From NCBI GenBank assembly GCA_015178975.1, contig WHVD01000061.1:434001-498000 (forward strand): a stretch of 64,000 bases of DNA. Direction: 5' to 3'. This stretch comes from Hysterangium stoloniferum. Its lineage: Eukaryota; Basidiomycota; Agaricomycetes; Hysterangiales; Hysterangiaceae. The translations under genes were made by a program, and so were the position numbers. Below are positions 42,423 to 52,783 of the stretch, piece after piece. The first letter of the stretch is position 1; each line of letters begins with the position of its first letter. The notes beneath the pieces are model-generated. The model did not search any database, had not been told where the DNA came from, and worked only from the letters and a program-made list of their open reading frames with translations.

Positions 42423-43672
42423 TGTAAGGTATCTGGCTATTTACTCTCTCAAATAATTAACAAATGTTGACACGGCAAGGGATTCAAGAAATAAACAAAT
42501 AAAGGTCCAGTAATTTAAATACTGATAGATTAATTAGCTGCGCTATTAAGCTTAAACAACTAAAGTCAATATTTGTTTGGTCTCTTGACAAATTCAGATG
42601 AACTTGTAGTGACATGCTCTATGAAAGTTAAGTTCTCCTTGAGAATAAAGGTTCGGGAGCTGAATGTATGTGCAATAAGTTGGTGGAAACTTGTCGTAAG
42701 CCTTCGCTTTCTTGTAGCCTTTTAGTTTACTATTTATAAAGATTTAACAAGCTGTTAAATAATTTATAAATAGAGAGATTGTCCGAGAGTCAAATATCCA
42801 AGTGTTTGTTTAAAGATCAATTAACTGTGCTGTTAAAATGGGCTCTTGAATAACCTAAACAGGCAGGGATTTCAGTAATAAGAATTTAGATTTACTTAAG
42901 TGATTAGTAAGCCTAAAGATTTCCAGGAAGCTGAGGGAACTTAGATGAATTAGCTAAGTTCAAAAGTTCTGACAAAGAGTTCAAGATGCTGCAAGTGTAG
43001 GTGCTTGCAGTTAGTATATCAGACTAAGGCTATTTTTGTCCTTAGGATGATTAGATAAGCTTATGAGCTGGTGCTGTTGATAGTAGTAAAGTAAAGGTGT
43101 TTTTTATTCAGTGATTTGGACCTCCTTTTATACATGTAGAGAGTTTTGCTTAATAATATCTAAATAACTAATTAGGAAATTATTAGAAGCTTCTAAAGGT
43201 TTCTATAATTCCACTATGATGTCGTAGCTATCACCTGACTTGAAGATCCGAACCGAAGATCTGAACCGTTCGAGTCAGAAGATATGTCTGGGATGGCCGA
43301 GGGTGGAAGCAAAATAGCTTCCAGGGCTGAATTTGGATGAAACCGGCCACTTGGCTGTGGAAACAGCACATATCGACTTGCAGATGTGTCGTCGAGTCGA
43401 TGATTACATAATATCACGTGATAGAGCTGAAAAAATGCACATATATGCAGTGATTATGAGAAAAGGGTCCAAATCACTGAAAACAGATAAAGTGGCTTAT
43501 TAATCTTAACTTTGGACCACTCTAGGCTTTGATTATGTAATGTGACATCATTCGAAGCTTTTGAGTATGCAAAGTTAAAAGGAAATAGCCATATTCTTGG
43601 AATAATAAATAAAATAAAATAAATTCGAAAAAATTGAGGGAAAAATTGTGAAAATCAACTGGATACATCACA
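42423..43672 (+). mobile_element. Family J LTR-like insertion, second copy
   Basis: 1,250 bp, TGTAAGGTATCTGG...GGATACATCACA. Flanks AGCCC (42418-42422) and GGCCC (43673-43677) differ at one base. It shares the ends, the CTCCTT-TATACA segment (near 43120) and TGATTACATAAT with the J copy at 453-2110, but lacks its minisatellite. Confidence 0.75.
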
Positions 43673-44533
43673 GGCCCAAATACTGGTGCAGTGAGAAGAA
43701 CAGTGCCGACAATGTGAAGAGGCAGAAAAGGAGGCGAGGGATGTTGAGGAGGCCCTAGACAGGGAATACCAGGCAGCATTGGCCGCAGAGGAAGAGGCGG
43801 AAAGGCAGAGGAAGAGAGATGAGGAGGAGGTTGCACGGTTGGCCGTGGAAAAAGCCCGGGCGGCTGTGGACAGGGCCACAGTTGCCACGGGAAATGTAAG
43901 TCCCAATGCTTCAACTTGTCAAGCTTAACTGACTTGTATTTTCAGCACAAAGTGACAGAGGTGGAATCAGAGTCTGAGGGGGAGCCGGAGAGCCCCCAAA
44001 AGGTAAGTCTCGGGTCCGTGGGAAATCCAGGGAAACTGACCACAATCAACAGAAGGCAAGGAAGGCGGCACCAGTCCACCTACTGACATGGAACAACCCG
44101 TGGTGTTCCAGTTGCAATGACTGGAACATGGAGTGTAATCGGAAGTCCAGGTGGGGACCGGGGTGCTATCAGTGCGTGCACCTCAAGGCGAGGTGCTCGC
44201 TCATCCATGAGCAACCCATGGGGTCTGGGGCATGGGACATTAGTGGGACAGATGGGATGTCCAGTTTGGACAATGTTTTGGGGCAGATTGCCGAGGGCAT
44301 AGAGGCCCAGAACGAGTTGCTCCAAAAAAGCAACAAAGTTCAAATTGTGGTGGTGAATGAACTCTGCAGGCTCCACTCGGAATTTTGGAAGTTCCTAGTG
44401 GAGTTCGGCAGGTACATATATGAGAAGCCACAAGCCAGGAGTTCTGAGGATGCCAGGTCGGATGAGGATGGGGTGTCTGCGGAGGTAGCGGAGCTTCCTC
44501 AAGAGATGGCTGAGGTTGGGCAGAAGCATAGCC

Positions 44534-45361
44534 TGTTAGGATACACACACAGGCCGGGTTTCCAGAGAAACCCACGGGTTATCCGGTAGGACTTGGCTTC
44601 AGCTTATAGGCTGTGCCCTCGCTAGATTGTGTTGTCCAATTTCGAACAGGTGGATGGGAATCCCGGGGAGTCTGGGTGGGGTTTGTGGGTCATAGGTCGT
44701 AGGTCGTAGGTCAGAGGTCGTGGGTTGTGGGTCGTGAGTTGTGTTGGTTGAGAGAGATAGATGCGCCGGAGCCCGTGGGCTCCGACTAGCGTAAGCGATG
44801 TGAATCAAGCAAGGTTTTTAGAGCAGAAAATGTTATTAGATTACTGGGGGGAATCTAAGCTAACTTTCTAACTGGATTGTATGTACAACATCTGCCAGTT
44901 TACATATATAGACCGTGGAGTGCATGACATACCAAATCCAGTAATGACGAAACGAAACTAACAAAACATAAAACGGGAATAGTAAACACCAAGTTTGGTG
45001 TTAGGAACGGGATGGAACGGAGCGGAGTCCGAATTGTGACAAAGCATAACCCATAATGGGAAGTGGAGTCCTAAATCGTGACAGGTCATTTGACTAAAAC
45101 GGGAACAGGGCTTGATTAGAGCGGTGATGGGATTCTAAGTGGGATCCGGTGACTGATGCATGGGACGAAGATGGACATAGACAGAGACGGAGTCCGGGGG
45201 AAGTCTGGTGACTGATATGTGTCGTAATGAGGTCGAATGTAACGAGTCTTGATGTAACAGAGTCCGGGTGGGAAATCCTATAAACAGACAATTGGTGCTT
45301 GTAGCGTGTGGGGGTGTACGGCTTAGTGCCTGGAGTCTGGTGGGATTGTCCAGTCGTAACA
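44534..45361 (-). repeat. Family E solo LTR near the end of the zinc-cluster gene
   Basis: 828 bp, TSD TAGCC at 44529-44533 and 45362-45366. It separates the last few codons and stop of the antisense gene from the rest. Confidence 0.95.
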
Positions 45362-46548
45362 TAGCCCCATAAATGTAGATTGAAAAATATAAAAGTTTAA
45401 TAATTTTTTTTGAAAGTAAAAGTAAAAGTAAAGCGTGAAAAAACATAAAGATCAAAGTCTGCAGGGAATCCACTTTAGGGACTTGAAAAACATGTCAGAA
45501 CCTGTAAAAGCAAAGAGAGACATAGGGTGACAGGGAATAATGAAAATGAGTCCAAATGTAGCATGGGGTCCATGGAGTGTGGTCAAAGAGAAGATAGTGG
45601 TCTGGGTTTGAGTGAGTAAACTGTATGAAAGTCAGTAACAATTTCTGTGGCATTACTGAGTTCCATGGCCAAAATCCATGAAGTCTCTTCATTGGTGCCC
45701 TCATAACCCACCCACTTGACCAAGTAAAGCAGTTTACAAGTGCATCGACGCTTGTCAATTTTCAAATCTAAAATTTGTGAGATTTCAAACTCAGGTTCTC
45801 CATCAATAATGACCAGAGGAGGCGGAGATTGCATGCGATCTGGGATAGTGTTAGCAGTACAAGGTTCTGACATAGAAACATGAAATACCAGGTGTACCGT
45901 GTGCATGCTATCCGGAAGCCGTAGGGTCCAAGAAACTGAACCTACTTGTGCGATAATTTCAAACAGACCTAAATATTTTTCAGCAAGCTTTTTTGATGGA
46001 CAGGTAGTCTGGAATAATTGAGCTTTGACAAAAACACAATCACCAAACTTGAAGTTTGGTGGCAGAATCCGGTGTTTGTCTGCTGAATGTTGGTATTGCT
46101 CTTGGGCAGACTTTATTGCAGTCTGGAGTTCCTCATGGAGCTCGTGGAGGTCCATGGTGAACTCTTGAGCATGGGCAGAGGTGAGATTTCATTCTGGATG
46201 TACTGTAATATTTGGATTATATCCTTTATTTGCAAAGAATGGGGAAACACCAGTAGTGGCCAAGGATGCATTGTTGTAAGCAAATTCTACAAGTGGTAAC
46301 AAGGATTTCCAATTGTCCTGTTGATAATTGCAATATATGCGGAGATATTGTTCCAATGTCTGATTGACATGTTCGGTTTGTCCATCACCTTCTGGGTGAT
46401 GTCCAGATGTGAAATGTAGTTTCATGTCCAAGGATTTCCCAAGGGATCTAAAGAAGTGAGACACAAACTCTGATCCTCGATCAGAAGTTATGTGGGACAG
46501 AACTGCATGCTTGGAAAATACATGGATAATAAAAAGTTCCGCTAACTG

Positions 46549-47328
46549 TGTTATGGTATGTATGTACACGGCGGGTTTCCAGAGAAACCCGCGGGATATC
46601 CAGTAGGACTTGGCTTCAGCTTATAGGCTGCGCCCTCACGAGATCGTGTCATCCAATTTCAGATAGGTGGATGGGAGTCTCGGGGAGTCTGGGTGGGGTT
46701 CGTGGGTTGAGGGGTCGTAGGTCAGAGGTCATGGGTTGAGAGGTTGGGAGTTGAGATAAATAAGAGAGATAGATGTGCCGGAGCCTGTGGGCTCCGACTA
46801 GCATGAGTGGTGTAATTCAAGTAGGAGTTTAGAGCGGAAAATGTATTAGATTACTGGGGGGAATATAAGCCGATTTTCTGACTGGATTGTATGTACAACA
46901 TCTGCCAGACTATGTATATAGACCATGAAATGAATGACATACCAAATCCAGTAATAATGAAATGAAACTAGCAAAACATAAAACAAGAATAGTAAACACC
47001 AAATTTGGTATTAGGAACGGGATGGAACAGAGTGGAGTCCGACTCGTGACAGGTCATTTGACTAAAATGGGAATGGGGCTCTGTTAGAGGAATGATGGGT
47101 TTTCCAAGCGGGGTCCGGTGACTGATGTGTGGGACAAGGTCAGACATAGACAGGGACGGAGTCTGGTGGGTATTCTGGTGACTGATACACAACATAACAG
47201 AGTCAAACATAGACAAGTCTGACGTACAGGGTCTGGTGGGAATTCCGGTAAACTGACAATTGGTGCGTATAGGGCACGGGTGCGTATAAGTTAGGGCCTG
47301 GAGTCCGGCAGGAATTCTGGTCATAAAA
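46549..47328 (-). repeat. Family E solo LTR in integrase
   Basis: 780 bp, TSD AACTG at 46544-46548 and 47329-47333. The last two bases read AA in place of CA. Confidence 0.9.
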
Positions 47329-47388
47329 AACTGCACGGACGTAATTGTATCATATGTAGGGATGAATATACCTTGTTTTGAGAATCTG

Positions 47389-48202
47389 TGTTATGACCGG
47401 AAATCCCACCGGACTCCGGGTGCTAACTTATACACACCTGCACCCTATACACACCCGTTATCAGCTCACCGGAATTCCCACCCAACTCCATACATCAGAC
47501 TCATCTACGTTCATCTTCATTACATTGTGTTTCAGTCACTGGAATACTCACCGGACTCTGTCTCTGTCTATTTCCGACTTCGTCCCACGCGTCAGTCACT
47601 GGACCCCATTCAGAAAACCCATCACCTCTCTAACAGAGCCCCATTCCCGTTTTAGTCAAATGACCTGTCACGATTCAGACTCCGCTCCTGCTCCATTTCC
47701 CATTATGGTTTATGATTTGTCACTATTCGGACTCCGCTCCATTCTGTCCCATTCCTAACACCAAATTGGTGTTTACTATTCCCGTTTTATGTTTTGCTTG
47801 TTTCATTTCATTATTACTGGATTCAGTATGACATTTACTCCACGGTCTATTTAAACTGGCAGATGTTGTACATACAATCCAGTTAGAAAATCGGCTTAGA
47901 TTCCCCCCAGTAATCTAATAATTTTCTGCTCTAAAACCCTACTTGAATTATACTGCTCACACTAGTCGGAGCCCACAGGCTCCGGCACATCTATCTCTCT
48001 CACCAATCTTGACTCACGACCCATGATCTCTGACCTATGACCTCTCAACCCATGACCCCCGCCCGGACTCCCCAGGATTCCCATCTGTCCATCTGAAATT
48101 GGACAACACAATCTAGCGAGGGTGCAGCCTATAAGCTGAAGCCAAGTCCTACCGGATATTCCGTGGGTTTCTCCAGAGACCCACCCTGTACCTATCCTAA
48201 CA
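47389..48202 (+). repeat. Family E solo LTR in integrase, opposite orientation
   Basis: 814 bp, TSD ATCTG at 47384-47388 and 48203-48207. It lies only 60 bp from the previous E LTR and in inverted orientation. Confidence 0.95.
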
Positions 48203-48749
48203 ATCTGTCAACAATGACTAGAATGGCGGAAAAGCCTTCGGAATCTGGTAGGTGTTCAATGAAATCCATAGAAATAGAATTCCACGGGTGTTCCGGTACC
48301 GGGAGTTGTTTCAAAAGGCTGTATGGCTTGTGTCGCTGAGATTTTGAGCGGGGACAAGTAGTGCAAGATTTACAATAGTGCTTAACGAATCCACAGAGTC
48401 TGGGCCAAGTATATTCTCTTCTTATTAATGATAGAGTTTTGTTGTACCTGAAATGTCCAGAGAGTGGGTGATCATGTTTGTACTGAAGGATCCTGAGGTG
48501 GAGGCCATTGGAGTCTGGTACATATGTAGATCCGATTGTCAAATCTAATGAAACCATGCTGATCAAGAGACCACTGGGTTGATTGGGGTCCACAGGATTG
48601 TCAAGGTGTACTTTAGTTATTGGGTCTAGCGGAATTGCCGATAGAAGATCTTGATGTAACTTCTCAATATCCATAATGATAATTCCATGGACAACGGGAT
48701 GGACGAGGAAAGTTGTGCAGACCGATGCGGTAAGTCACTGTACCCGGCC

Positions 48750-48777
48750 GGATTTACGCCCTAAGCAGCGTAAATCC
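48750..48777. other. Perfect 10-bp-stem hairpin near the left end of the 9-kb insertion
   Basis: GGATTTACGC, an 8-nt loop CCTAAGCA, then GCGTAAATCC, about 30 bp inside the left border. Could be a recombinase recognition site or a coincidence. Confidence 0.6.
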
Positions 48778-49129
48778 CACCGACCCCCATAAATCGTGGC
48801 ATCGCGCCAGCACAACCACTGCACCCCGCCGCATGGCAGCGATGTCCTGGGGACCTGGCTCAGCGATCCTGCCGTCACGTTGGGGGGGGGGGGTTTAGCA
48901 CCACCAAGTGACTTCTACATTGCCGCTCATGCAGGTTCCACGCACACACACACACTCTCTCTCACTTTCTTTTTTTTTTTGGTTTGTCGTAGTAGATAGC
49001 CAACAAAGAAAGTTGCAGGGTGATTTATATTTGTATATCTATGTGTATATATATATAATTATTATTCGATTTGATTTTGCAACCACCAAGAAAAAAAATT
49101 TATTATTAATTTCTTTTCAAGCGAGGTAC

Positions 49130-49852
49130 TGTTACGACCATGTCGCAACCCTATCGGTCCCGAGGTTATTGCCACTTATCAACGTTTTCAAGTCACCATT
49201 TCGGAAACCATCGGCCCCGAAGCTGACGTATGTTTTCGCGAAGATCAAACTCCGTTTACGCCCACGTCAAAATAACTCGTATTGTCTGGTCAAACTTTTG
49301 ATACATCCCTTTTATTATGTTGATCCGTTCAATCTTATGTTTCACATATGTCTATCTATATTTGTAGTCCTTGAACTATTTCCTTTTATCATAATCCCGC
49401 TCTCGGTTATCATCGGCCTCCGAACTAATTATAAACTTCCCGTTCCTAGTCAAGCTTATTGTTAATGCCGTTTTCCGCCCTTCTCCCCATTAGTATTTTC
49501 TAGACACCTGTTACTTGTATATGAACCTGCTGTAGTTGTAGTTACTAGGCAATCAGAATATCGACTCAGAATACCCTCATACGTCTGTAACAGTCTCATA
49601 CTAAGAACCCCCCATCCGCCTTCGCGTGCGCTCGCCCACTCCTGGCCCCGACCCCTTGGCCCAACGCTCAACTTGTCCTCCGGTTCCGATTGGTATCTCG
49701 CCGAAAGGAGCTCTTTAGGATTAGTCTTCACCCGTCCGAAATCTAAGGACACCCTACGGATATTTGCGAGGGTGCAGCACATAAGTTGAAGCCAAGTCCT
49801 TCCGATCGGTCCCTGTCGGCCACCGACATTAGTCAGTTTTCAGTTTTTAACA
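49130..49852 (+). repeat. Family A solo LTR
   Basis: 723 bp, TGTTACGACC...TTTTTAACA, TSD GGTAC at 49125-49129 and 49853-49857. Inserted in the 9-kb segment. The hairpin motif is at about 49768-49795. Confidence 0.95.
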
Positions 49853-49857
49853 GGTAC

Positions 49858-50559
49858 ATAGGGTACTTTGTAACTTTGTTGTAGGAAGACTCTTGTGATT
49901 ATTTGCCTGTCTTCCTTAAATTTATGAATTCTATCATTTTACTGCAGACCATTTACGAGGGGATATCTGCCGCATTTTTTTAGCCTTATAAACCAGGGGG
50001 CAATGAGTTTTGTTATAGCATTTATGAGACGTATAGACTGCCCACACTCAAAATTACCAATATAAATTACATGAGTCACTTCTGGGAGACCACGGCATGT
50101 TCCTCAATTTTTTATATAGCTACATGTTTTCATCTTGGCTAGATGTACGGTGGTAAGAGCAGGTAAGATAGGAGGTAAGTGAGCGCCTAGCGAGATTTAT
50201 GGGGTGGATTTATGGTGGATTTACCATAGATTTACACATCCAGGTGGCACACTTCCAAATGGTTTTTCGATAAATTGGAGGCTTCAAAAGATTTCTAATT
50301 ATAACAATATATATATATTCTATTCTATACAAAAAATTGATTAATCTAGTACGAGTTTCGTCGTCACCCGCCCCTCCCTCAGTCCAGCAGTTCATTGCTT
50401 ACATAATGGTTCAAGCCCACCCACAACCAACCACCACCCGAGACATCTTCCTTCTCCATGTAGTACGCAGTGTCGAACAGAGGACCATGACTTCTCCATA
50501 AAGGACATCGATTGTTCCCTTGACTTTATTCGTACCACTCCAAACGACCACCAGGTACG
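49858..50559. other. No clear gene; unique-looking sequence of the 9-kb insertion
   Basis: AT-rich, without ORFs of note. GATTTAYSG-like words repeat near 50190-50240 and resemble the hairpin stem at 48750. Nothing else supported. Confidence 0.45.
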
Positions 50560-51018
50560 TGATCGAGGATGCGGTGGTTGACATGCCCTACCACACCGGC
50601 CCCCACCCCATCTCTCTTTCTCTCCCTCCCTCCCGACTCGTATCGCCCATCTCCACTCTCCAACAAGAGACTGTGTTGTGATCGAGGACGGGGCGGTGGA
50701 CATGCCCTACCACACTGGCCCCACCCCATCTCTCCTCTCTCACTCTCACTCACTCTCACTCTCTCTCCCTGTGTCAATGGTGCTTGTATCGCCGCCCATT
50801 CTCCACCCTCCAACAAGAGATCGCGACATCCCGCATTCCCGCCTGTGTCAACGGTACTCGTATCGCCCATCTCCACCCTCCAACAAGAGACCGCGACGTC
50901 CCACCTGTCAACGGTACTCATATCGCCCATCTCTGTCATGATCGAGGACATGGTGGTGGACATGCCCTACTGCACCGACCCCACCTCATCCCCCCCCCCA
51001 CCTCTTTTCCTCTCTCTC

Positions 51019-51050
<32 letters not shown>

Positions 51051-51165
51051 ACACTCTCTCTTGCTCTCCCGCTCTCTCTCTCGCTCTCTCCCTGGCCATT
51101 CCCACCTGTCAACGGTACTCGTATCGCCCATCTCCACTCTCCTCCAAGAGACCACGTCGTCGAGA
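50560..51165 (+). repeat. Higher-order pyrimidine-rich repeats
   Basis: A unit including CGTATCGCCCATCTCCAC and CCAACAAGAGA recurs about five times. A GTGGACATGCCCTAC unit recurs three times. CT tracts lie between them. ORFs across it on both strands lack domains and are considered artefacts. Confidence 0.8.
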
Positions 51166-51384
51166 CCTGTCCAACTTTCAATCTTACTGGGCCGCGAAAT
51201 GACACCCTTAAGGCCCGAGTTAAGCAGCACCTGTGCAGGGATAAGGTGCGCTCGTTTCCCCCAAATACAATTTCTTTCAATGATTACCAACCTCTAAAAT
51301 ATAATCACTTTAGTGGCAAAACATATGTATGCGAGGATTATTGGATTATTGGCGTTCGCACGAGAAACAATGTCTGGCATGTAC

Positions 51385-52205
51385 CGCTCACCCACCACTA
51401 TTCATACCACCACCACCACTACACTACCACTATCGTGCCACCACCACCACTACCACTATCGTCGTGCCACCACCACCACCACCACCACCACCACCACTAT
51501 CGCACCACCACCACCACCACCACTATCGTACCACCGCCACCACCACCACCACTACCACACCACCACCACCATTGTACCGCCACTACCACCACCACTATCA
51601 CGTACTACCACCACCACCACTACCACTATCGTACCACCACCACTATCGTACCACCACTATTGTACCACCACCATCACCACCACCACTATTGTACCACCAC
51701 CACCACTATTGTACCACCACCACCACTATTGTACCACCACCACCACCACCACCATTGTACCGCCACTACCACCACCACTATCACGTACTACCGCCACCAC
51801 CACTACCACTATCGTACCACCACCACTATCGTACCACCACTATCGTACCACCACCATCACCACCACCACTACCACCACTACCACCACTACCATTATCACA
51901 CCGCTGCCACGACCACAACCACGACCGCCACCACTATCGCATACCACCACCACCACTACCGCCACCACTATCGTGTACCACCACCACCACTACCACTACT
52001 GCCACTCGCACACCACCACCACCACCACTACTACCACTATCACGCCGCCGCCACCAAAACAATGTCTGGCCCGTAACACCTGGCGCCCCGTAACACCCCG
52101 CCCGCCCACCACTAACGATGTCCACCACCACCATCGCCAAACCAAGTGATGTCCGTGGCACGTAACACCCCGCCCACCCACCACTACCACTACCACTACC
52201 ACTAT
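51385..52205 (+). repeat. CAC-rich minisatellite
   Basis: About 0.8 kb of (CAC)n with interspersed ACTATCGTACCACC units, including longer duplicated blocks. A CGTAACACCCCGCCC block occurs twice near the end. It creates long His/Thr/Pro ORFs that are not genes. Confidence 0.9.
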
Positions 52206-52783
52206 CACTATTGCCAAAATGATGTCCTCAAACGAAAATGGCATGTCTCACGTCTCACCTGGTCCGTGTTCGGGGCTAAATACAGTATGTCAAACGAAAA
52301 TGACATGTCCAACCAGTCAGTCAAATGCTAACGACCAAAGCCCTCAGGGTCTCTGTTACTCTCGTCAGAGGATCTCGAATGTACAATACAAACTCCATTG
52401 CTTCTCTCTGTCACCTTGGAGCCTGACGCACACGCTATATTTCACAGGATGGATGTTGATGTATATGGGTGAGCCGGGCAGAAATGATGCTTTTTAGATG
52501 CAAGCCCTCACCATATCACAGGATCTTCATACACCTCCAGCACCTACCATGAACGTTTATCATACTACTGTGTCCCCCTCCCTTCCCACCTTTTGATTCA
52601 TGTCTGTGTGAGACCATCTTCAAAATCCTTGCCAAACCTGCACGCATCATTGCACACAATTTTGCTTGAAGAAGATACAGTGTTGTGTAATTAATATAGA
52701 TTGGATGTACATATCTTAGACTATAATATATATATCAATTGATATTACCACTTTGAAAAGCACCTTCTACCATTGTCTCAGGG
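52206..52783. other. Region upstream of the recombinase gene
   Basis: No ORF with a recognisable domain. It probably includes the 5' flank of the gene starting at 52784. A TATATATAT stretch at about 52727-52735 could be promoter-related. Confidence 0.4.

Larger units (their letters stand above)
42295..45383 (+). pseudogene. Spliced Zn(II)2Cys6 gene antisense in element M
   Basis: The gene runs opposite to gag-pol between the 3' LTR and integrase. The first part is 42295-42422 (MKISSSLLPHLNKNG, then AKKTYADRQAVHG). A J LTR interrupts it. It resumes at 43678 with a highly charged coiled-coil stretch (EEAEKEARDVEEAL...EEEAERQRKRDEEE). Introns are 43896-43945 (GTAAGT...TTTCAG) and 44003-44052 (GTAAGT...AACAG), both 50 nt and phase 0. 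The last exon has cysteine codons at 44104, 44113, 44134, 44164, 44173 and 44194: C-x2-C-x6-C-x9-C-x2-C-x6-C, the Gal4-type zinc cluster. An E solo LTR at 44534 lies just before the end, and the stop is at 45381-45383. A two-base loss near 43690 seems to break the frame. A nuclear DNA-binding role is expected for the domain class; its function in the retroelement is unknown. Confidence 0.7.
45583..48720 (-). pseudogene. Element M integrase and chromodomain-like tail, split by two E LTRs
   Basis: 48192-48720 encodes the linker and HHCC zinc region (YKHDHPLSGHFRYNKT...CKSCTTCPRSK) and the first catalytic Asp (SMDFIEHLP). The core continues between the inserted LTRs (47329-47383, SKQGIFIPTYDTITS) and at 46189-46548 (SDRGSEF, DGQTE). 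The tail 45583-46155 ends in a chromodomain-like YLVKWVGYEGTNEETSW. All catalytic acids are visible, but the two LTRs and a frameshift near 46190 kill it. The integrase stop faces the zinc-cluster gene stop (45383) across 200 bp. Confidence 0.88.

Noticed and set aside
43655-43914. Minus-strand ORFs opposite the charged exon of the zinc-cluster gene
   Set aside because: They are antisense shadows of the plus-strand exon, which has consistent splice sites and frame.
42276-44533. Zinc-cluster gene as a host gene trapped between unrelated LTRs
   Set aside because: The flanking LTRs of element M share a TSD, and element G has the same gene at the same place, so it belongs to the retroelement.
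50784-52149. ORFs of 250-430 codons rich in His, Thr and Pro
   Set aside because: They coincide with CAC-rich and CT-rich arrays and are open in several frames at once.
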